A stretch of DNA of 37,313 bases from Pseudomonadota bacterium (GCA_021780035.1 JAJXZO010000003.1:1-37313); one strand, 5' to 3'. Positions 1 through 13,046 are shown, counted from the first letter of the stretch. Notes: generated by a model from the sequence alone, not told the origin. Numbers and translations: made by a program.

Positions 1-314
1 GTGGGATCGGAATAGTTCAGCATAGCCCTGGTGCGCTCATCCAGCGCGTCGAGGTCGAGCCCATGGTCACGCAGCGCATCCACCCGCTGCTGCCAGCCGG
101 TGACATCGGACTCCGCCCGCCCGAGATCGGCCTTGGCAAGCTGCAATTCCTGCAGCCGTTGCTGGTATGCCCGCAGCCCGCGGGACCCGTGCACGGTATT
201 CCACACCGCATAGCTGGTGAGCAGAAGCAAGACGGTGGGCAGAACCATGGCCTGCAGCGCTCGCTTGAGCCTGTGCCCGGTCGCTGCTCCCACACCGATG
301 ACGGTTGCCGACAT
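1..314 (-). CDS. ftsB: FtsB/DivIC-like septum formation initiator (partial, runs off left edge)
   Basis: Reverse-strand frame from ATG at 314: MSATVIGVGAATGHRLKRALQAMVLPTVLLLLTSYAVWNTVHGSRGLRAYQQRLQELQLAKADLGRAE...; N-terminal TM plus coiled coil; downstream of kdsA-eno as in alphaproteobacteria. Confidence 0.75.
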   Translation of the reverse strand, partial: MSATVIGVGAATGHRLKRALQAMVLPTVLLLLTSYAVWNTVHGSRGLRAYQQRLQELQLAKADLGRAESDVTGWQQRVDALRDHGLDLDALDERTRAMLNYSDP

Positions 315-397
315 TCCTGCCTCGAAACCCCGCCGCTACGCCACTCCCCCGACGCCTGCCGGATTTGCCGCAGGCGCGCAGGATGACACTTTCGCCC

Positions 398-1447
398 TCA
401 TCGGCGCAAGGAAGTATTTGCGGCGTAGCGCCCGGAATTTGCAAGTTTCTTTTCGATACGAAGCAGGGTGTTGGCACTGAGGCCACCGCACGTCCCGAGG
501 CCGATCCGCCCGGCGCCCGTCGCGAGAGCCAGTGCCGCCGTGCCATCGTCGATCCCGACCGGCCAGTCGTCTGCCAACAGCACGCCGAGGCCAGCCGCGT
601 GCGCCTCGGCGGCAAGCTGCAACACCTCCGTCACGCTGCCCGCCCGCAGCGGATCGAGCCGCACCGCGCCGGCGAAACCATCCGCGGCGCCGACCAGCGG
701 CAGCCCGGAATCGGCGGGGCGACAGGCGTCGGCCACCAGTTGTACGGCCGGCCCGACAGCATCCGCCAGTGCCTGCCACTGCCTGCGGCCAGAGACGCCG
801 TCCACGACACGCACCGTCGCGATCGCGGCATCGCGCGGCAGGCCGGCGCGCACGGTGGCGGCGGAACACTCCACCGCCAGGAGAACATCCTCGCCGAGGC
901 CGGCCGTCGCGATGGCTTCGCACGCCGCCGCAAGCCCCTCGAAGCGCGCCTGCCGCACGCCCTCGCGTACGGTGTGCGCAGCGGCGAGCGCCGCCGCGAA
1001 GCCCGGCACGCCCACGGGCAGAACCGACAAGGCGGCCACGTCGCCTTCCTGAGTCGCTACCCTGGCCACGGGAATCTGCGGCACCGGCAAGGTGCGGGCG
1101 GCGACGCCGCCGAGATGCCGCCACAGCGGCACGCCCGCCTCCGCCGCCGCCGCGCGCGCCACCGCAAGCGACGCCGCCAGCAGCATTCCGGAACCGATAC
1201 GATCCATCCGCGGTGTGCCGTCGCACTCCGCGAGCGCCCAGTCCGCCGCCCATTGATCGGCAGCATCGATCCCCGCGAGCGCATCGCCGAGTTCCCCGGC
1301 GGCGGCATCGACGCCGGCGGAAGCCTCCGTCAGCGCGGCGGCGCCTGTCCCGCGCGCACCGTTCCGCAGCTCCACCTCGGCCTCGCATGCCTTCTCGCCT
1401 CCCGTGCCCCACAGCGCGCGAAGGGAGATGCGAACGATGGCACTCAT
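398..1447 (-). CDS. Degenerate enolase-like protein (probable catalytically inactive paralog)
   Basis: Frame starting MSAIVRISLRALWGTGGEKACEAEVEL...; enolase-like segments 'GSGMLLAASLAVARAAAAEAGVPLWRHL', 'LPVPQIP..VLPVG', 'AVQLVAD', 'GSVTEVLQLAAEAHAAG', 'ALATGAGRIGLG....NTLLRIEKKL', but catalytic motifs absent; position kdsA-X-ftsB. Confidence 0.8.
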   Translation of the reverse strand: MSAIVRISLRALWGTGGEKACEAEVELRNGARGTGAAALTEASAGVDAAAGELGDALAGIDAADQWAADWALAECDGTPRMDRIGSGMLLAASLAVARAAAAEAGVPLWRHLGGVAARTLPVPQIPVARVATQEGDVAALSVLPVGVPGFAAALAAAHTVREGVRQARFEGLAAACEAIATAGLGEDVLLAVECSAATVRAGLPRDAAIATVRVVDGVSGRRQWQALADAVGPAVQLVADACRPADSGLPLVGAADGFAGAVRLDPLRAGSVTEVLQLAAEAHAAGLGVLLADDWPVGIDDGTAALALATGAGRIGLGTCGGLSANTLLRIEKKLANSGRYAANTSLRR

Positions 1448-1494
1448 GGGCTGTGCTCCAGACTGTCTCCGCGCGCCGGGGCGGCGCGCGCATC

Positions 1495-2331
1495 TCAGCC
1501 GGCGGGCGCGCTGGCCCGCTTGCCGAGTCGGTCGAACTCCCGCCATTCGGCGAGCAACGCCGGCATTTGCGCAAGCGGAATCATGTTCGGCCCGTCCGAA
1601 GGCGCGCAATCCGGGTCGGGGTGCGCCTCGACGAACAGCGCGGCCGCCCCCACGGCGAGCGCCGCGCGCGCCAGCACCGGGGCGAATTCGCGCTCGCCGC
1701 CCGAGCTTCCGCCCCGCCCGCTCGGCTGCTGCACCGAATGCGTGGCGTCGAACACCACTGGGTAGCCGGTGCGGGCCATGATCGGCAGCGAACGGAAATC
1801 CGTCACCAGCGTGTTGTAGCCGAAGCTCGTGCCGCGCTCGGTGAGCAGGATGGACTCGTTGCCCGCCGACGCGATCTTCGCGGCGACGCGTGCCATGTCC
1901 CAGGGCGCGAGGAACTGCCCCTTCTTCACGTTCACCGCCCGCCCCGTGCGCGCGGCGGCGAGCAGCAGGTCGGTTTGCCGGCACAGGAAGGCGGGAATCT
2001 GCAGCACGTCCGCGACTTCCGCCACCGGCTTGCACTGCGCGGCATCATGCACGTCGGTCAGCACCGGGCAGCCCACCCGTGCCCGCACTTCGGCAAGAAT
2101 TTCGAGGCCGCGGGCAAGCCCCACGCCACGCGGCGCCTCCGCCGAGGTGCGGTTCGCCTTGTCGAAGCTCGACTTGTAGATCAGCGGAACGCCGAGCGGC
2201 CTGGCGGCCTCGGCCAACGCGAGCGCCACCTCGAGGGCGTGCTCGCGCCCCTCGATCTGGCACGGCCCGGCAATGAGCACGAACGGCAGATGGTTGCCGA
2301 TGTCGATGCCGCCGACTCGCACCACCTTCAT
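1495..2331 (-). CDS. kdsA: 3-deoxy-8-phosphooctulonate (KDO-8-P) synthase
   Basis: 278 aa; [60 protein letters not shown] motifs. Confidence 0.97.
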   Translation of the reverse strand: MKVVRVGGIDIGNHLPFVLIAGPCQIEGREHALEVALALAEAARPLGVPLIYKSSFDKANRTSAEAPRGVGLARGLEILAEVRARVGCPVLTDVHDAAQCKPVAEVADVLQIPAFLCRQTDLLLAAARTGRAVNVKKGQFLAPWDMARVAAKIASAGNESILLTERGTSFGYNTLVTDFRSLPIMARTGYPVVFDATHSVQQPSGRGGSSGGEREFAPVLARAALAVGAAALFVEAHPDPDCAPSDGPNMIPLAQMPALLAEWREFDRLGKRASAPAG

Positions 2332-2347
2332 CGCGGCGACCGCCCCC

Positions 2348-4009
<1,662 letters not shown>

Positions 4010-4097
4010 TCATTGGACCGAGTCGGGGAAAAGCCGGACAGGCAGCGCGGCGTTCGTGGGAGCGATGCGCGGCGCACGTGTCTCCGCCCGGCCGCCG

Positions 4098-4484
4098 TCA
4101 CTTGCCGCTGCCGGGCGCCGCGGGCGCGGGGGCCGGCACCGGAACCGGCGAGGGCGCCGGCACGCCACCGCCGGGTGTGGCCGGCAGGGCCGGACCCGGA
4201 GCCGTGCTCGCCGGTTTCGGCGCCAGGGTGATCAGCCCCTGCTGGGCCGACGAGCCCTTGTTCAGCAGGGCAAGCGCGAGCGACAGGGCGAAAAACAGTA
4301 CCCCCAGCACCGCGGTCGTGCGGGTCAGGAGGTTGGCGGTGCCGCGCCCGGTCATGAACGCGCCCATTCCCTGCGAGGTGCCGATGCCGAGCCCGCCCCC
4401 CTCGCTGCGCTGGATCAGCACGACGCCGATCAGGGCGATCGTTACGAAAATGTGAATGACCAGCAGAACCGCAACCATGAGCAT
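4098..4484 (-). CDS. secG: Preprotein translocase subunit SecG
   Basis: MLMVAVLLVIHIFVTIALIGVVLIQRSEGGGLGIG...; two TM segments, Pro/Ala-rich C-terminal tail; upstream of tpiA reading frame as usual. Confidence 0.92.
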   Translation of the reverse strand: MLMVAVLLVIHIFVTIALIGVVLIQRSEGGGLGIGTSQGMGAFMTGRGTANLLTRTTAVLGVLFFALSLALALLNKGSSAQQGLITLAPKPASTAPGPALPATPGGGVPAPSPVPVPAPAPAAPGSGK

Positions 4485-4558
4485 CCCCCGCCGGGAGACC
4501 ACCCCGGACGTCGCGGCGTTCTACCCGCGCCGCCGCGGAAAAGAAAGGGAGCGCCGCC

Positions 4559-5293
4559 TCAGTCCGCCGCCGCGGCGGCGATGGCGAGGAAGTCCGCCGC
4601 CGCCAGGCTGGCTCCGCCCACCAGCGCGCCGCCCACCTCGGGCAGCGCCAGCAGCGTGCGGGCGTTCGCCGGTTTCACCGAGCCGCCGTAGAGGATGCGA
4701 AGCCGTCGCCCGCCCTCCCCCAGCCTTTCCAGCAGAACAGCGCGGATGCAGGCGTGCATAGCGGCGACGTCGGCCTCGGTCGGCGTGCGGCCGGTGCCGA
4801 TCGCCCACACGGGCTCGTAGGCGATCACGCCCGCGAAACCATCGGGGAGCGAGTCCCACACCTGCGCGCGCACCACGTCTTCCTGGCGGCCGGCAAGCCG
4901 CTCGGCCTCCGTCTCGCCGACACAGACGATGGGCAGCAGCCCGCAGGCGACCGCGGCCACCACTTTCGCCCGCACCTCGGGGCTCGATTCCCCGTGGTCG
5001 GTGCGCCGCTCGGAGTGCCCCAGAATCACCGCGCTGGCGCCGGCATCCTTCAGCATGGCGGCGGAGATGTCGCCGGTGTGCGCGCCCTTCTCCTTGGCGT
5101 GGCAGTCCTGGCCGCCCACGGCGACAGCGGTGCCGGCCACCTTGCCGGCCACCGCCCGCAGCACCGTGGCCGGCGGGCAGACCAGCACATCGCAGGGGAG
5201 CGCAGCCGCCCCTTTGACGACGGCGGAGGCAAGCTCCAGCGAATCGGCCAGCAAGCCGTTCATTTTCCAGTTTCCCGCAATCAACTGGCGCAT
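4559..5293 (-). CDS. tpiA: Triosephosphate isomerase
   Basis: [13 protein letters not shown]...; [29 protein letters not shown]. Confidence 0.97.
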   Translation of the reverse strand: MRQLIAGNWKMNGLLADSLELASAVVKGAAALPCDVLVCPPATVLRAVAGKVAGTAVAVGGQDCHAKEKGAHTGDISAAMLKDAGASAVILGHSERRTDHGESSPEVRAKVVAAVACGLLPIVCVGETEAERLAGRQEDVVRAQVWDSLPDGFAGVIAYEPVWAIGTGRTPTEADVAAMHACIRAVLLERLGEGGRRLRILYGGSVKPANARTLLALPEVGGALVGGASLAAADFLAIAAAAAD

Positions 5294-5396
5294 GGTTGTC
5301 CTGGTCCTTCCTGGTGTCGGGGCGCTCGTAGCGCAGGGAGATTGGCAAACCAAGGGGCAGCGCCCTATGGTGCGGCGCTTTTTCGTGGGATCCCCT

Positions 5397-7313
5397 ATGC
5401 TCGCATCGCTCCGCAACGGACTCAATTCCTGGGTCGCGCGCCTCTTCTTCCTGTTCCTGGTGGCGCTGTTCGTCGCCTGGGGCGTCGGTCCGCAGTTGCT
5501 GCAAGTGGTCGGCAACATGACCAACAACACCACGGTGGCCACCGTGGGCGGGCAGGGCATCTCGCTGCAGGAACTGCAGCAGGCCTACCAGCGGGCCCTC
5601 TCCCAGGCCGAGCGGGCAATGGGCAACAAGTCCAGCCCGCCGGCGGCGCTGAAGCAGGCGGTCGGCCAGCAGGCGCTGTCGAACCTCATCGTGCAGAAGG
5701 CGCTGACCGAGAAGGCGGATTCCCTCGGCCTCACCGTTCCCGAAGCGGTGCTGCAGCAGACCATCCGGCAGATGCCCGCCTTCAACGGCGGCAACGGCCA
5801 GTTCGACCAGGGCACCTTCCTGCGCGTGCTCTCCGAGAACAACCTGAACGAGGCAACCTTCCTCACGCTGATGCGCCAGGACATTCTGCACCGCGAAATG
5901 CTCGTGCCGGTGCAGGCGGGCGCGCTCGCCCCCGCCCCGCTCGCGCAGAACCTGTTCGCCTTCGAGCAGGAGACGCGCGTCGCCGACATGGTCTCCCTTC
6001 CCTTCTCCGCCGCGCCGCAGCCCGCCGCGCCTTCGCAGACCGACCTCACCCGCTGGTACGAGAACCACCAATACCTCTACCAGACACCGGAAATGCGCCA
6101 CATCCACGCGGTGGTGCTGACCCCCGCCGCGGTAGAGAAGGACGTCACGGTCACGGCGCAGGATCTTCTGGGCCTCTACGACCAGGAGAAGGCGCACTTC
6201 GCCCAGCCGGAAAAGCGCAGTGCCGACGTGGTGCTGGTGAACGCCGAACCGGCCGCCACCCAGCTTGCCGCGGAGTGGGCGAAGGGCGCGACGTGGGATG
6301 CGATCAAGGCCGCGGCCGCCAAGGACGGCGGTACCCCGATCGCGGTGACCGGCATGACCAGCGAGCAGATCCCCTCGCCCGAGCTGGCGAAGGCGATCTT
6401 CGCCGCCCCGGCCGGCTCCGCCCCGCAGACGGTGAAGACGCCGTTCGGCTGGTACGTGTTCCAGGTGACGAACGTCACTCCGGCCGATATTCAGACACTG
6501 CAACAGGCGACCCCGGAACTCCGCAAGCAGGTGATCGCCGGGAAGGCGGCCGACCTCGTCTACGAGCGCGCCAACAAGATCGACGATCTGCTCGCCGGCG
6601 GCGTGGCGCTCGACAAGCTGCCCGCCGACCTCGGCCTCGTCGCGGTCAGCGGCACGCTCGACGCCGCGGGCACCACGCCCACCGGGCAGCCGGCGCCGAT
6701 CCCCGGTGACGCGGCGCTCCGGAAAGCGCTCATCACCGCCGCCTTCGCCGCCAAGCCCGGCGATGCGCCGCAACTGCAGAGCGCGACGCCGAACGGCAAC
6801 GGCAGCAACGGCTATTTCGCCGTCACCGTGGACAAGATCGTTCCGCCGGCGCCGAAGCCCTTCACGGAAGTGGCCGATCAGGTGCGGAAAGACTGGACGC
6901 GGGATGCCATTCGCCACACGGAGGAGAAGGCGGCGGCGGCGATCCTCACCGCGGTGCAGGATGGCACGCCGCTTGCCACCGCCGCTGCCGGACTGACGGT
7001 CCAAAGGCTGCCGCCGGTATCGCGCAGCGCGGTCACGCCGGGCGTGCCGCCGCAACTCGTGGCGCCGCTGTTCGGGCTGAAGTCCGGCAAGGGAACGATG
7101 GCGGAAACCGCGGACGGCTTCGTCGTCGCCCAGCTTGTCTCCGTGCAGCACCCCGATCCGAAACAGGACCCGATCGGTTACAGTCAGCTCCGGAATGCGC
7201 TCACCCGCTCGATCGAGGGCGACCTCGAGACGCTGTTCACCGAGGCGGTGCGCGATCAGGCCAAACCGAAGGTGAACGACAAACTGCTTGCCACCTTCAC
7301 CCAGGCCGAGTGA
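5397..7313 (+). CDS. Peptidyl-prolyl cis-trans isomerase, PpiD/SurA_N type, membrane-anchored
   Basis: [40 protein letters not shown]...[22 protein letters not shown]; parvulin-like region; usual location upstream of trpE. Alternate start at 5367. Confidence 0.88.
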   Translation: MLASLRNGLNSWVARLFFLFLVALFVAWGVGPQLLQVVGNMTNNTTVATVGGQGISLQELQQAYQRALSQAERAMGNKSSPPAALKQAVGQQALSNLIVQKALTEKADSLGLTVPEAVLQQTIRQMPAFNGGNGQFDQGTFLRVLSENNLNEATFLTLMRQDILHREMLVPVQAGALAPAPLAQNLFAFEQETRVADMVSLPFSAAPQPAAPSQTDLTRWYENHQYLYQTPEMRHIHAVVLTPAAVEKDVTVTAQDLLGLYDQEKAHFAQPEKRSADVVLVNAEPAATQLAAEWAKGATWDAIKAAAAKDGGTPIAVTGMTSEQIPSPELAKAIFAAPAGSAPQTVKTPFGWYVFQVTNVTPADIQTLQQATPELRKQVIAGKAADLVYERANKIDDLLAGGVALDKLPADLGLVAVSGTLDAAGTTPTGQPAPIPGDAALRKALITAAFAAKPGDAPQLQSATPNGNGSNGYFAVTVDKIVPPAPKPFTEVADQVRKDWTRDAIRHTEEKAAAAILTAVQDGTPLATAAAGLTVQRLPPVSRSAVTPGVPPQLVAPLFGLKSGKGTMAETADGFVVAQLVSVQHPDPKQDPIGYSQLRNALTRSIEGDLETLFTEAVRDQAKPKVNDKLLATFTQAE

Positions 7314-7340
7314 AACCTGTCCCAGCACGGGAACTCTCCG

Positions 7341-8855
7341 ATGGACGCCGACGCGAGCCCAAGTTTTGCCGACTTCCGCCTCCGCTACGAACGGAGCCGC
7401 GGCAGCCTGCTGTGGCGGCGCGCGGTGGCCGACCTCGAAACGCCGGTGGCGGCGTTCCTGAAGCTCGCGCACGGCAAGCCCTACACCTTCCTGCTGGAAA
7501 GCGTGGAAGGCGGAGCGAGCCGTGGCCGCTATTCCATCATCGGCCTTGTCCCCGATCTCGTGTGGCGCTGCCGCGGCGGCCGCGCCGAAATGAACCGCCA
7601 CGCGATCGCCGCGCCCTACGCCTTCACGCCTGAGGAACGCCCGGCGCTCGACAGCCTGCGCGCCGTGGTGGCCGAATCGCGCCTCGAGGTGCCGCCGGAA
7701 CTGCCGCCGATGTGCGGCGGGCTGATCGGCTACCTCGGCTACGACATGGTGCGGCTGATGGAACGGTTGCCGGAGAAGAACGCCGCCGCCATCGACGTGC
7801 CGGAGGCGCTGCTCGCCCGGCCGACGCTGTTCGCCATCTTCGACAACGTGACCGACCTGCTCACGCTGGTCGCCCCGGTGTATCCGCGCCCCGAGACCTC
7901 GGCGGAAGCCGCGTGGACGGCGGCGCAGGCCGCGCTCGACGCGGCGGAGGCGGCATTGCAGCGGCCGCTGCCGCTCGCCCTGCCGCCGGTCTCCCTGCCG
8001 CCGCAGCCCGAACCCGCGTCCAACTTCACGCGCGCGCAGTTCATGGCGGCGGTGGAGCGGGCCAAGGAATACATCCGTGCCGGCGACGCCTTCCAGATCG
8101 TGCCCAGCCAGCGCTTCTCGGTGCCCTTCGCACTGCCGCCGTTCGCGCTCTACCGCTCGCTTCGTCGCATCAGCCCGGCGCCGTTCCTGTTCTATCTCGA
8201 CTTCGGCGGCTTCGCCGTGGTCGGCTCCAGCCCCGAGATCATGGTGCGGCTGCGCGACGGCATCGTCACCATCCGCCCGCTCGCCGGCACGCGCAGGCGC
8301 GGCGCCACCGGCGCCGAGGACCAGATTCTCGCCGCCGAACTGCTCGCCGACCCGAAGGAGCGCGCCGAGCACCTGATGCTGCTCGACCTCGGCCGCAACG
8401 ACGTCGGCCGCGTAGCGGAAATCGGCTCCGTGCGGGTGACGGAGAGCTTCGCGGTGGAACGCTTCAGCCACGTCATGCACATCGCCTCCGAGGTGCAAGG
8501 CCGCCTGCGCGAGGGGCTCGACGCCATCGACGCGCTGATAGCCGGCTTCCCCGCCGGCACGCTCAGTGGCGCGCCGAAGGTCCGCGCGATGGAGATCATC
8601 GAGGAACTGGAGCCGACGCGGCGGGGCATCTACGCCGGCTGCATCGGCTATTTCGCCGGCAACGGCACCATGGATACCTGCATCGGGCTGCGCACCGCGG
8701 TAGTGAAGGACGGCACGATGTTCGTGCAGGCCGGCGCCGGCATCGTCGCCGATTCCAACCCGGCGGCCGAATACGAGGAGACGCGGCAGAAGGCCCGCTC
8801 GCTCCTGCGCGCCGCCGAAGAGGCGGTGCGTTTCGCCGCCGGCAAGGCGGGCTGA
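7341..8855 (+). CDS. trpE: Anthranilate synthase component I
   Basis: 504 aa; IRPLAGTRRRGAT, EHLMLLDLGRNDVGRV, GFPAGTLSGAPKVRAMEIIEELEP. Confidence 0.97.
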   Translation: MDADASPSFADFRLRYERSRGSLLWRRAVADLETPVAAFLKLAHGKPYTFLLESVEGGASRGRYSIIGLVPDLVWRCRGGRAEMNRHAIAAPYAFTPEERPALDSLRAVVAESRLEVPPELPPMCGGLIGYLGYDMVRLMERLPEKNAAAIDVPEALLARPTLFAIFDNVTDLLTLVAPVYPRPETSAEAAWTAAQAALDAAEAALQRPLPLALPPVSLPPQPEPASNFTRAQFMAAVERAKEYIRAGDAFQIVPSQRFSVPFALPPFALYRSLRRISPAPFLFYLDFGGFAVVGSSPEIMVRLRDGIVTIRPLAGTRRRGATGAEDQILAAELLADPKERAEHLMLLDLGRNDVGRVAEIGSVRVTESFAVERFSHVMHIASEVQGRLREGLDAIDALIAGFPAGTLSGAPKVRAMEIIEELEPTRRGIYAGCIGYFAGNGTMDTCIGLRTAVVKDGTMFVQAGAGIVADSNPAAEYEETRQKARSLLRAAEEAVRFAAGKAG

Positions 8856-8873
8856 GGAACGCGGGGCGGCACC

Positions 8874-9467
8874 ATGATCCTGTTGATCGACAACTACGAC
8901 AGCTTCACTTTCAACCTGGTGCACTTCCTGGGCGACCTCGGCGCGCGCTGCGACGTGCACCGCAACGACCGCCTCACCGTCGCAGAGGCCCTGGCCATGA
9001 CGCCGGAGGCGATCGTGCTGTCCCCCGGTCCCTGCACGCCGACCGAGGCGGGCATCTGCCTCGACCTCATCGCCGCCGCCGCCGGCAAGGTGGCCATCCT
9101 CGGCGTCTGCCTCGGCCACCAGGCCATCGGACAGGCCTTCGGGGGCGAAGTGGTGCGCGCGGACGTGCCGATGCACGGCAAGCTGAGCCCGATCCTGCAC
9201 GACGGCACCGATATTTTTTCCGGCATCCCCAGCCCGTTCGAGGCCACCCGCTACCACAGCCTGGTCGTGCGGCGCGAAACGCTGCCGCCCGCGCTGATGG
9301 AAACCGCGCGTACCGCCGACGGGCTGATCATGGGGCTGCGGCACCGCACCCTGCCGGTTTTCGGCGTGCAGTTCCACCCCGAAAGCATCGCCAGCGAGCA
9401 CGGCCACCGCATCCTGGGCAATTTCCTCGCTATCGCCCGCGGCGCCAACGCGCCCGCCGCAGGCTGA
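8874..9467 (+). CDS. trpG: Anthranilate synthase component II (glutamine amidotransferase)
   Basis: [46 protein letters not shown]. Confidence 0.97.
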   Translation: MILLIDNYDSFTFNLVHFLGDLGARCDVHRNDRLTVAEALAMTPEAIVLSPGPCTPTEAGICLDLIAAAAGKVAILGVCLGHQAIGQAFGGEVVRADVPMHGKLSPILHDGTDIFSGIPSPFEATRYHSLVVRRETLPPALMETARTADGLIMGLRHRTLPVFGVQFHPESIASEHGHRILGNFLAIARGANAPAAG

Positions 9468-9482
9468 AGCCGGGAGCACGTC

Positions 9483-10493
9483 ATGACCGTCACCCTGAAG
9501 CCCGTTCTCGCCCGCCTCGCCACAGGAGAGACGCTTTCGGTCGCCGAGGCCGAGGAAGCCTTCGGCATCATCATGTCGGGCGAGGCGACGCCCGCGCAGA
9601 TCGCCGGGCTGCTGATGGCCATGCGCGTGCGCGGGGAGACGGTGGCCGAACTCACCGGCGCGGTGCGCGCCATGCGCGCGCGCATGCACAAGGTGGAGGC
9701 GCCGCCGGGCGCGATCGACATCGTCGGCACCGGCGGCGACAACGCTGGCTCCCTCAACGTCTCCACCGCCACCACTTTCGTGGTGGCCGGGCTCGGCGTG
9801 CCGGTGGCGAAGCACGGCAACCGCGCGCTCTCCTCCCGCACGGGCGCCGCCGACGTCGTAGGCGCGCTCGGCGTCAACGTGGATGTGCCCCTCGAACGCC
9901 TGCCCGCCATCCTGCGCGCGGCGAACTGCGTGTTCCTGTTCGCCATCCGCCACCACTCGGCGCTCCGCCACGCCGCCGGCCCGCGCGCCGAACTCGGCAC
10001 CCGCACCATCTTCAACCTGCTGGGGCCGCTGGCCAATCCGGCCGAGGTGAAGCGGCAGCTGACCGGTGTGTTCGACCCGGCCTGGTTGCGGCCGATGGCG
10101 GAAACACTGGCCGCTCTCGGCACCGAGTGCTGCTGGATGGTGCACGGCCAGGGGCTCGACGAAATGACCGTCGCCGGCGACAACCAGGTGGTGGAACTGC
10201 GCGACAGCTCCATCCGCAGCTTCATCGTCACCCCCGAGGACGCGGGCCTGCCGCGAGCGCCGGTCGCGGCCATCCGCGGCGGCGGTGCGGCGGAAAACGC
10301 CGCGGCCCTGCTCGCGCTGCTCAAGGGAGCGGAAGGGGCTTACCGCGACACGGTGCTGCTGAACGCCGCCGCCGCTCTGATCGTCGCCGGGCGGGAAGAC
10401 AGCCTGCGCTCCGGCGTGGCGCGCGCGGCACAGGCGATCGACAGCGGCGCGGCGCTGTCGGCGCTGGAAACGCTGAAACGCGAAACCGCATGA
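9483..10493 (+). CDS. trpD: Anthranilate phosphoribosyltransferase
   Basis: [52 protein letters not shown]. Confidence 0.97.
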   Translation: MTVTLKPVLARLATGETLSVAEAEEAFGIIMSGEATPAQIAGLLMAMRVRGETVAELTGAVRAMRARMHKVEAPPGAIDIVGTGGDNAGSLNVSTATTFVVAGLGVPVAKHGNRALSSRTGAADVVGALGVNVDVPLERLPAILRAANCVFLFAIRHHSALRHAAGPRAELGTRTIFNLLGPLANPAEVKRQLTGVFDPAWLRPMAETLAALGTECCWMVHGQGLDEMTVAGDNQVVELRDSSIRSFIVTPEDAGLPRAPVAAIRGGGAAENAAALLALLKGAEGAYRDTVLLNAAAALIVAGREDSLRSGVARAAQAIDSGAALSALETLKRETA

Positions 10494-10508
10494 TCGGGCG
10501 CTGAAACG

Positions 10509-11315
10509 ATGGTCGAAAGCGATACTTTGCGGCGGATCTGCGCGGAGACCCGCGCGGAGGTGGAGAAACGCAAGGCGGCCACCAGCCTTGATTCCCTGCG
10601 CTCCCGCGCCCTGTCGAAGGCGGATCCGCCGCGCGGCTTCGGCGCCGCGCTGATGACGGCGGCGGCCGATGGCAGGCCCGGCCTGATCGCCGAGATCAAG
10701 AAGGCCTCGCCGTCCGGCGGGCTGATCCGGCCCGACTTCGACCCCGCCGCGCTTGCCCGCGCCTATGCGGAAGGCGGAGCCAGTTGCCTTTCCGTGCTCA
10801 CCGACGAGCCCTTCTTCCAGGGCGCGGCCGAGCACCTGCAGGCGGCGCGCGCGGCAGTGAAGCTGCCGGTGTTGCGCAAGGATTTCGTGCTCGACCCCTG
10901 GCAGATCTACGAAAGCCGGGCGCTCGGCGCCGACTGCATCCTCATCATCCTCGCCGCCGTCACCGACGAGCAGGCAGTGGAACTGGAAACGCTCGCCCGC
11001 GCCCTCGACATGGACGTCCTGGCCGAGGTCCACGACCGCCGCGAACTCGACCGCGCGCTCGGGCTGCAAACGAAGCTGATCGGCATCAACAACCGCAACC
11101 TGCGCACGCTGCAGACCGACATCTCGGTCACCGAGGCGCTCGCTCCGCAGGTGCCGCCCGACCGCTTCCTCATCGCCGAGTCCGGCCTGCGCAGCCACGA
11201 CGAACTGAAGCGGCTGTTCGATCTTGGCGTCGGCGGCTTCCTGGTCGGCGAATTCCTTATGCGTCAGGACGACCTCGTCGCCGCCACCCGCACCCTGCTC
11301 GGCACCGCCGTATGA
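10509..11315 (+). CDS. trpC: Indole-3-glycerol phosphate synthase
   Basis: [48 protein letters not shown]. Confidence 0.97.
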   Translation: MVESDTLRRICAETRAEVEKRKAATSLDSLRSRALSKADPPRGFGAALMTAAADGRPGLIAEIKKASPSGGLIRPDFDPAALARAYAEGGASCLSVLTDEPFFQGAAEHLQAARAAVKLPVLRKDFVLDPWQIYESRALGADCILIILAAVTDEQAVELETLARALDMDVLAEVHDRRELDRALGLQTKLIGINNRNLRTLQTDISVTEALAPQVPPDRFLIAESGLRSHDELKRLFDLGVGGFLVGEFLMRQDDLVAATRTLLGTAV

Positions 11316-11788
11316 CCGAGGGCTTCACCCATTTCGACGCCGCCGGCAAGGCGATCATGGTGGACGTGGCCGCCAAGCCGCAGACGCACCGGGTGGCGAC
11401 GGCGCGGGCGCAGGTGGTGATGGCGCCCGCCACGCTGGCGATGATCCGCGAGGGCGGCGCGGCCAAGGGCGACGTGCTCGGGGTGGCGCGCATTGCCGGC
11501 ATCATGGCCGCCAAGCGCACCGCCGACCTCATTCCCCTCTGTCATCCGCTGCCGCTCACCTCGGTGCGCATCGACTTCGCCTTCGCGGCGGAGAACGCTG
11601 TCGCCATCGAGGTCACCGCCGAGACCACCGACCGCACCGGCGTGGAGATGGAGGCGCTGACCGCGGCGTCAGTCGCCGCGCTCACCATCTACGACATGTG
11701 CAAGGCGGTCGATCGCGGCATGCGCATCGAGGCGTTGCGCCTGGTGGCAAAATCGGGCGGCAAATCCGGCGAGTTCCGGCAGGACTGA
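11312..11788 (+). CDS. moaC: Cyclic pyranopterin monophosphate synthase
   Basis: [29 protein letters not shown]...[18 protein letters not shown]...[26 protein letters not shown]; overlaps trpC stop by 4 nt. Confidence 0.96.
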   Translation: MTEGFTHFDAAGKAIMVDVAAKPQTHRVATARAQVVMAPATLAMIREGGAAKGDVLGVARIAGIMAAKRTADLIPLCHPLPLTSVRIDFAFAAENAVAIEVTAETTDRTGVEMEALTAASVAALTIYDMCKAVDRGMRIEALRLVAKSGGKSGEFRQD

Positions 11789-11792
11789 CGCC

Positions 11793-12998
11793 ATGCTCAG
11801 CGTGGAAGAGGCGCGCGCGCGCATTCTCGCCCCCCTCAGGCCCACCACCCCCGAAGTGGTGGCGCTTGCCGAAGCCTGGCAACGCGTGACGGCCGCGCCG
11901 GCCGTCGCGCGGCTCACGCAACCCCCCGCCGCCCTCTCGGCGATGGACGGCTACGCCGTGCGAGGCACCGACGCGAAAGAGGGCGCGAGGTTGCGCGTGG
12001 TCGGCGCCGCACCTGCCGGCCATCCATGGAGGGGCACGCTCGGCCCCGGCGAGGCGCTCAGGCTGTTCACCGGCAGCGTCATGCCCGACGGCGCCGACGC
12101 GGTGCTGATCCAGGAGAACGCAAGCGCCGAGGGCGACACCATCACCGTGAACAGCGCCGTTGCCGCCGGCGGCCATGTCCGTCGCCGCGGCCAGGACTTC
12201 GCCGAAGGCGAGGTGGTGGTGCCTGCGGACCGGCGGCTGACGGCGCGGCAGGTCGGTCTGCTGGCGGCGGCGAACCACCCCTGGGTAGTCGTGCATCGCC
12301 GCCCCAGGGTGGCGATCCTCTCCACCGGCGACGAACTCGCCCTTCCGGGCGAGCCCATCGGCCCCGGCGGCATCGTTTCCTCCAACTCCCACGCGCTCGC
12401 GGCGGTGGTGCGCGCCTGCGGCGGCGACGCGGTGGTGCTGCCGGTGGCGAAGGACGACGCCGCGGCGCTGGCCGGGGCGGCGGAAGCCGCGCGCGGCATG
12501 GATCTGTTCGTCACCAGCGGCGGGGCAAGCGTCGGCACGCACGACCTGGTGCAGTCCGCCCTCGCCCCGGCGGGGCTCCGGGTCGATTTCTGGAAGATCG
12601 CCATGCGGCCGGGCAAGCCGCTGCTGTTCGGCAGCCTCGGGGGCGTGCCGCTGCTTGGCCTGCCGGGCAACCCGGTTTCCTCCCTGGTCTGTGCGCTGCT
12701 CTTTCTCTGGCCGGCGCTGGAGCGGCTTTCCGGCCTGCCGGCGACGGGCGCGCCCGTCACCCGCGCCACCCTTGCCGCACCCTTGCGCGCGAACGATGCG
12801 CGTGCCGACCATTTGCGCGGCACGCTCGATGAAGCTCCGGACGGCACGCTCCGCGTCACCGCCTTTCCGCGCCAGGATTCCGCGCTGCTGCGCCTGCTCG
12901 CCGATGCCGAGGCGCTGATTCTGCGCCCGCCGCACGCCCCGGCGGCGAGCGCGGGAGAGGACGTGAAGGTGATCCGCCTCGATCGCCTGGGGTTGTAG
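11793..12998 (+). CDS. moeA: Molybdopterin molybdenumtransferase
   Basis: MLSVEEARARILAPL...LSAMDGYAVRGTDAKEGA...LFTGSVMPDGADAVLIQE...ILSTGDEL...TSGGASVGTHDLV...GLPGNPVSSLV. Confidence 0.96.
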   Translation: MLSVEEARARILAPLRPTTPEVVALAEAWQRVTAAPAVARLTQPPAALSAMDGYAVRGTDAKEGARLRVVGAAPAGHPWRGTLGPGEALRLFTGSVMPDGADAVLIQENASAEGDTITVNSAVAAGGHVRRRGQDFAEGEVVVPADRRLTARQVGLLAAANHPWVVVHRRPRVAILSTGDELALPGEPIGPGGIVSSNSHALAAVVRACGGDAVVLPVAKDDAAALAGAAEAARGMDLFVTSGGASVGTHDLVQSALAPAGLRVDFWKIAMRPGKPLLFGSLGGVPLLGLPGNPVSSLVCALLFLWPALERLSGLPATGAPVTRATLAAPLRANDARADHLRGTLDEAPDGTLRVTAFPRQDSALLRLLADAEALILRPPHAPAASAGEDVKVIRLDRLGL

Positions 12999-13016
12999 CG
13001 GCACCACGCAAACTGC

Positions 13017-13046
13017 TTGACGCGGCAGCGGAAATCTCTCTACACA
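13017..13046 (+). promoter_or_regulatory. Candidate sigma70 promoter for lexA (TTGACG - 18 nt - TACACA)
   Basis: -35-like TTGACG at 13017-13022, -10-like TACACA at 13041-13046 in the moeA-lexA intergenic gap. Confidence 0.35.

Noticed and set aside
7712-10504. 930-aa plus-strand ORF overlapping trpE/trpG/trpD
   Set aside because: Arg-rich off-frame translation of the trp operon; not a gene.
4521-11198. 2225-aa minus-strand ORF spanning tpiA to trpC
   Set aside because: Antisense shadow of real genes in a high-GC genome: composition is His/Arg/Gly/Ala-rich low complexity and it lies opposite well-identified ppiD-trpEGDC. A stop-free frame is expected from GC3 bias.
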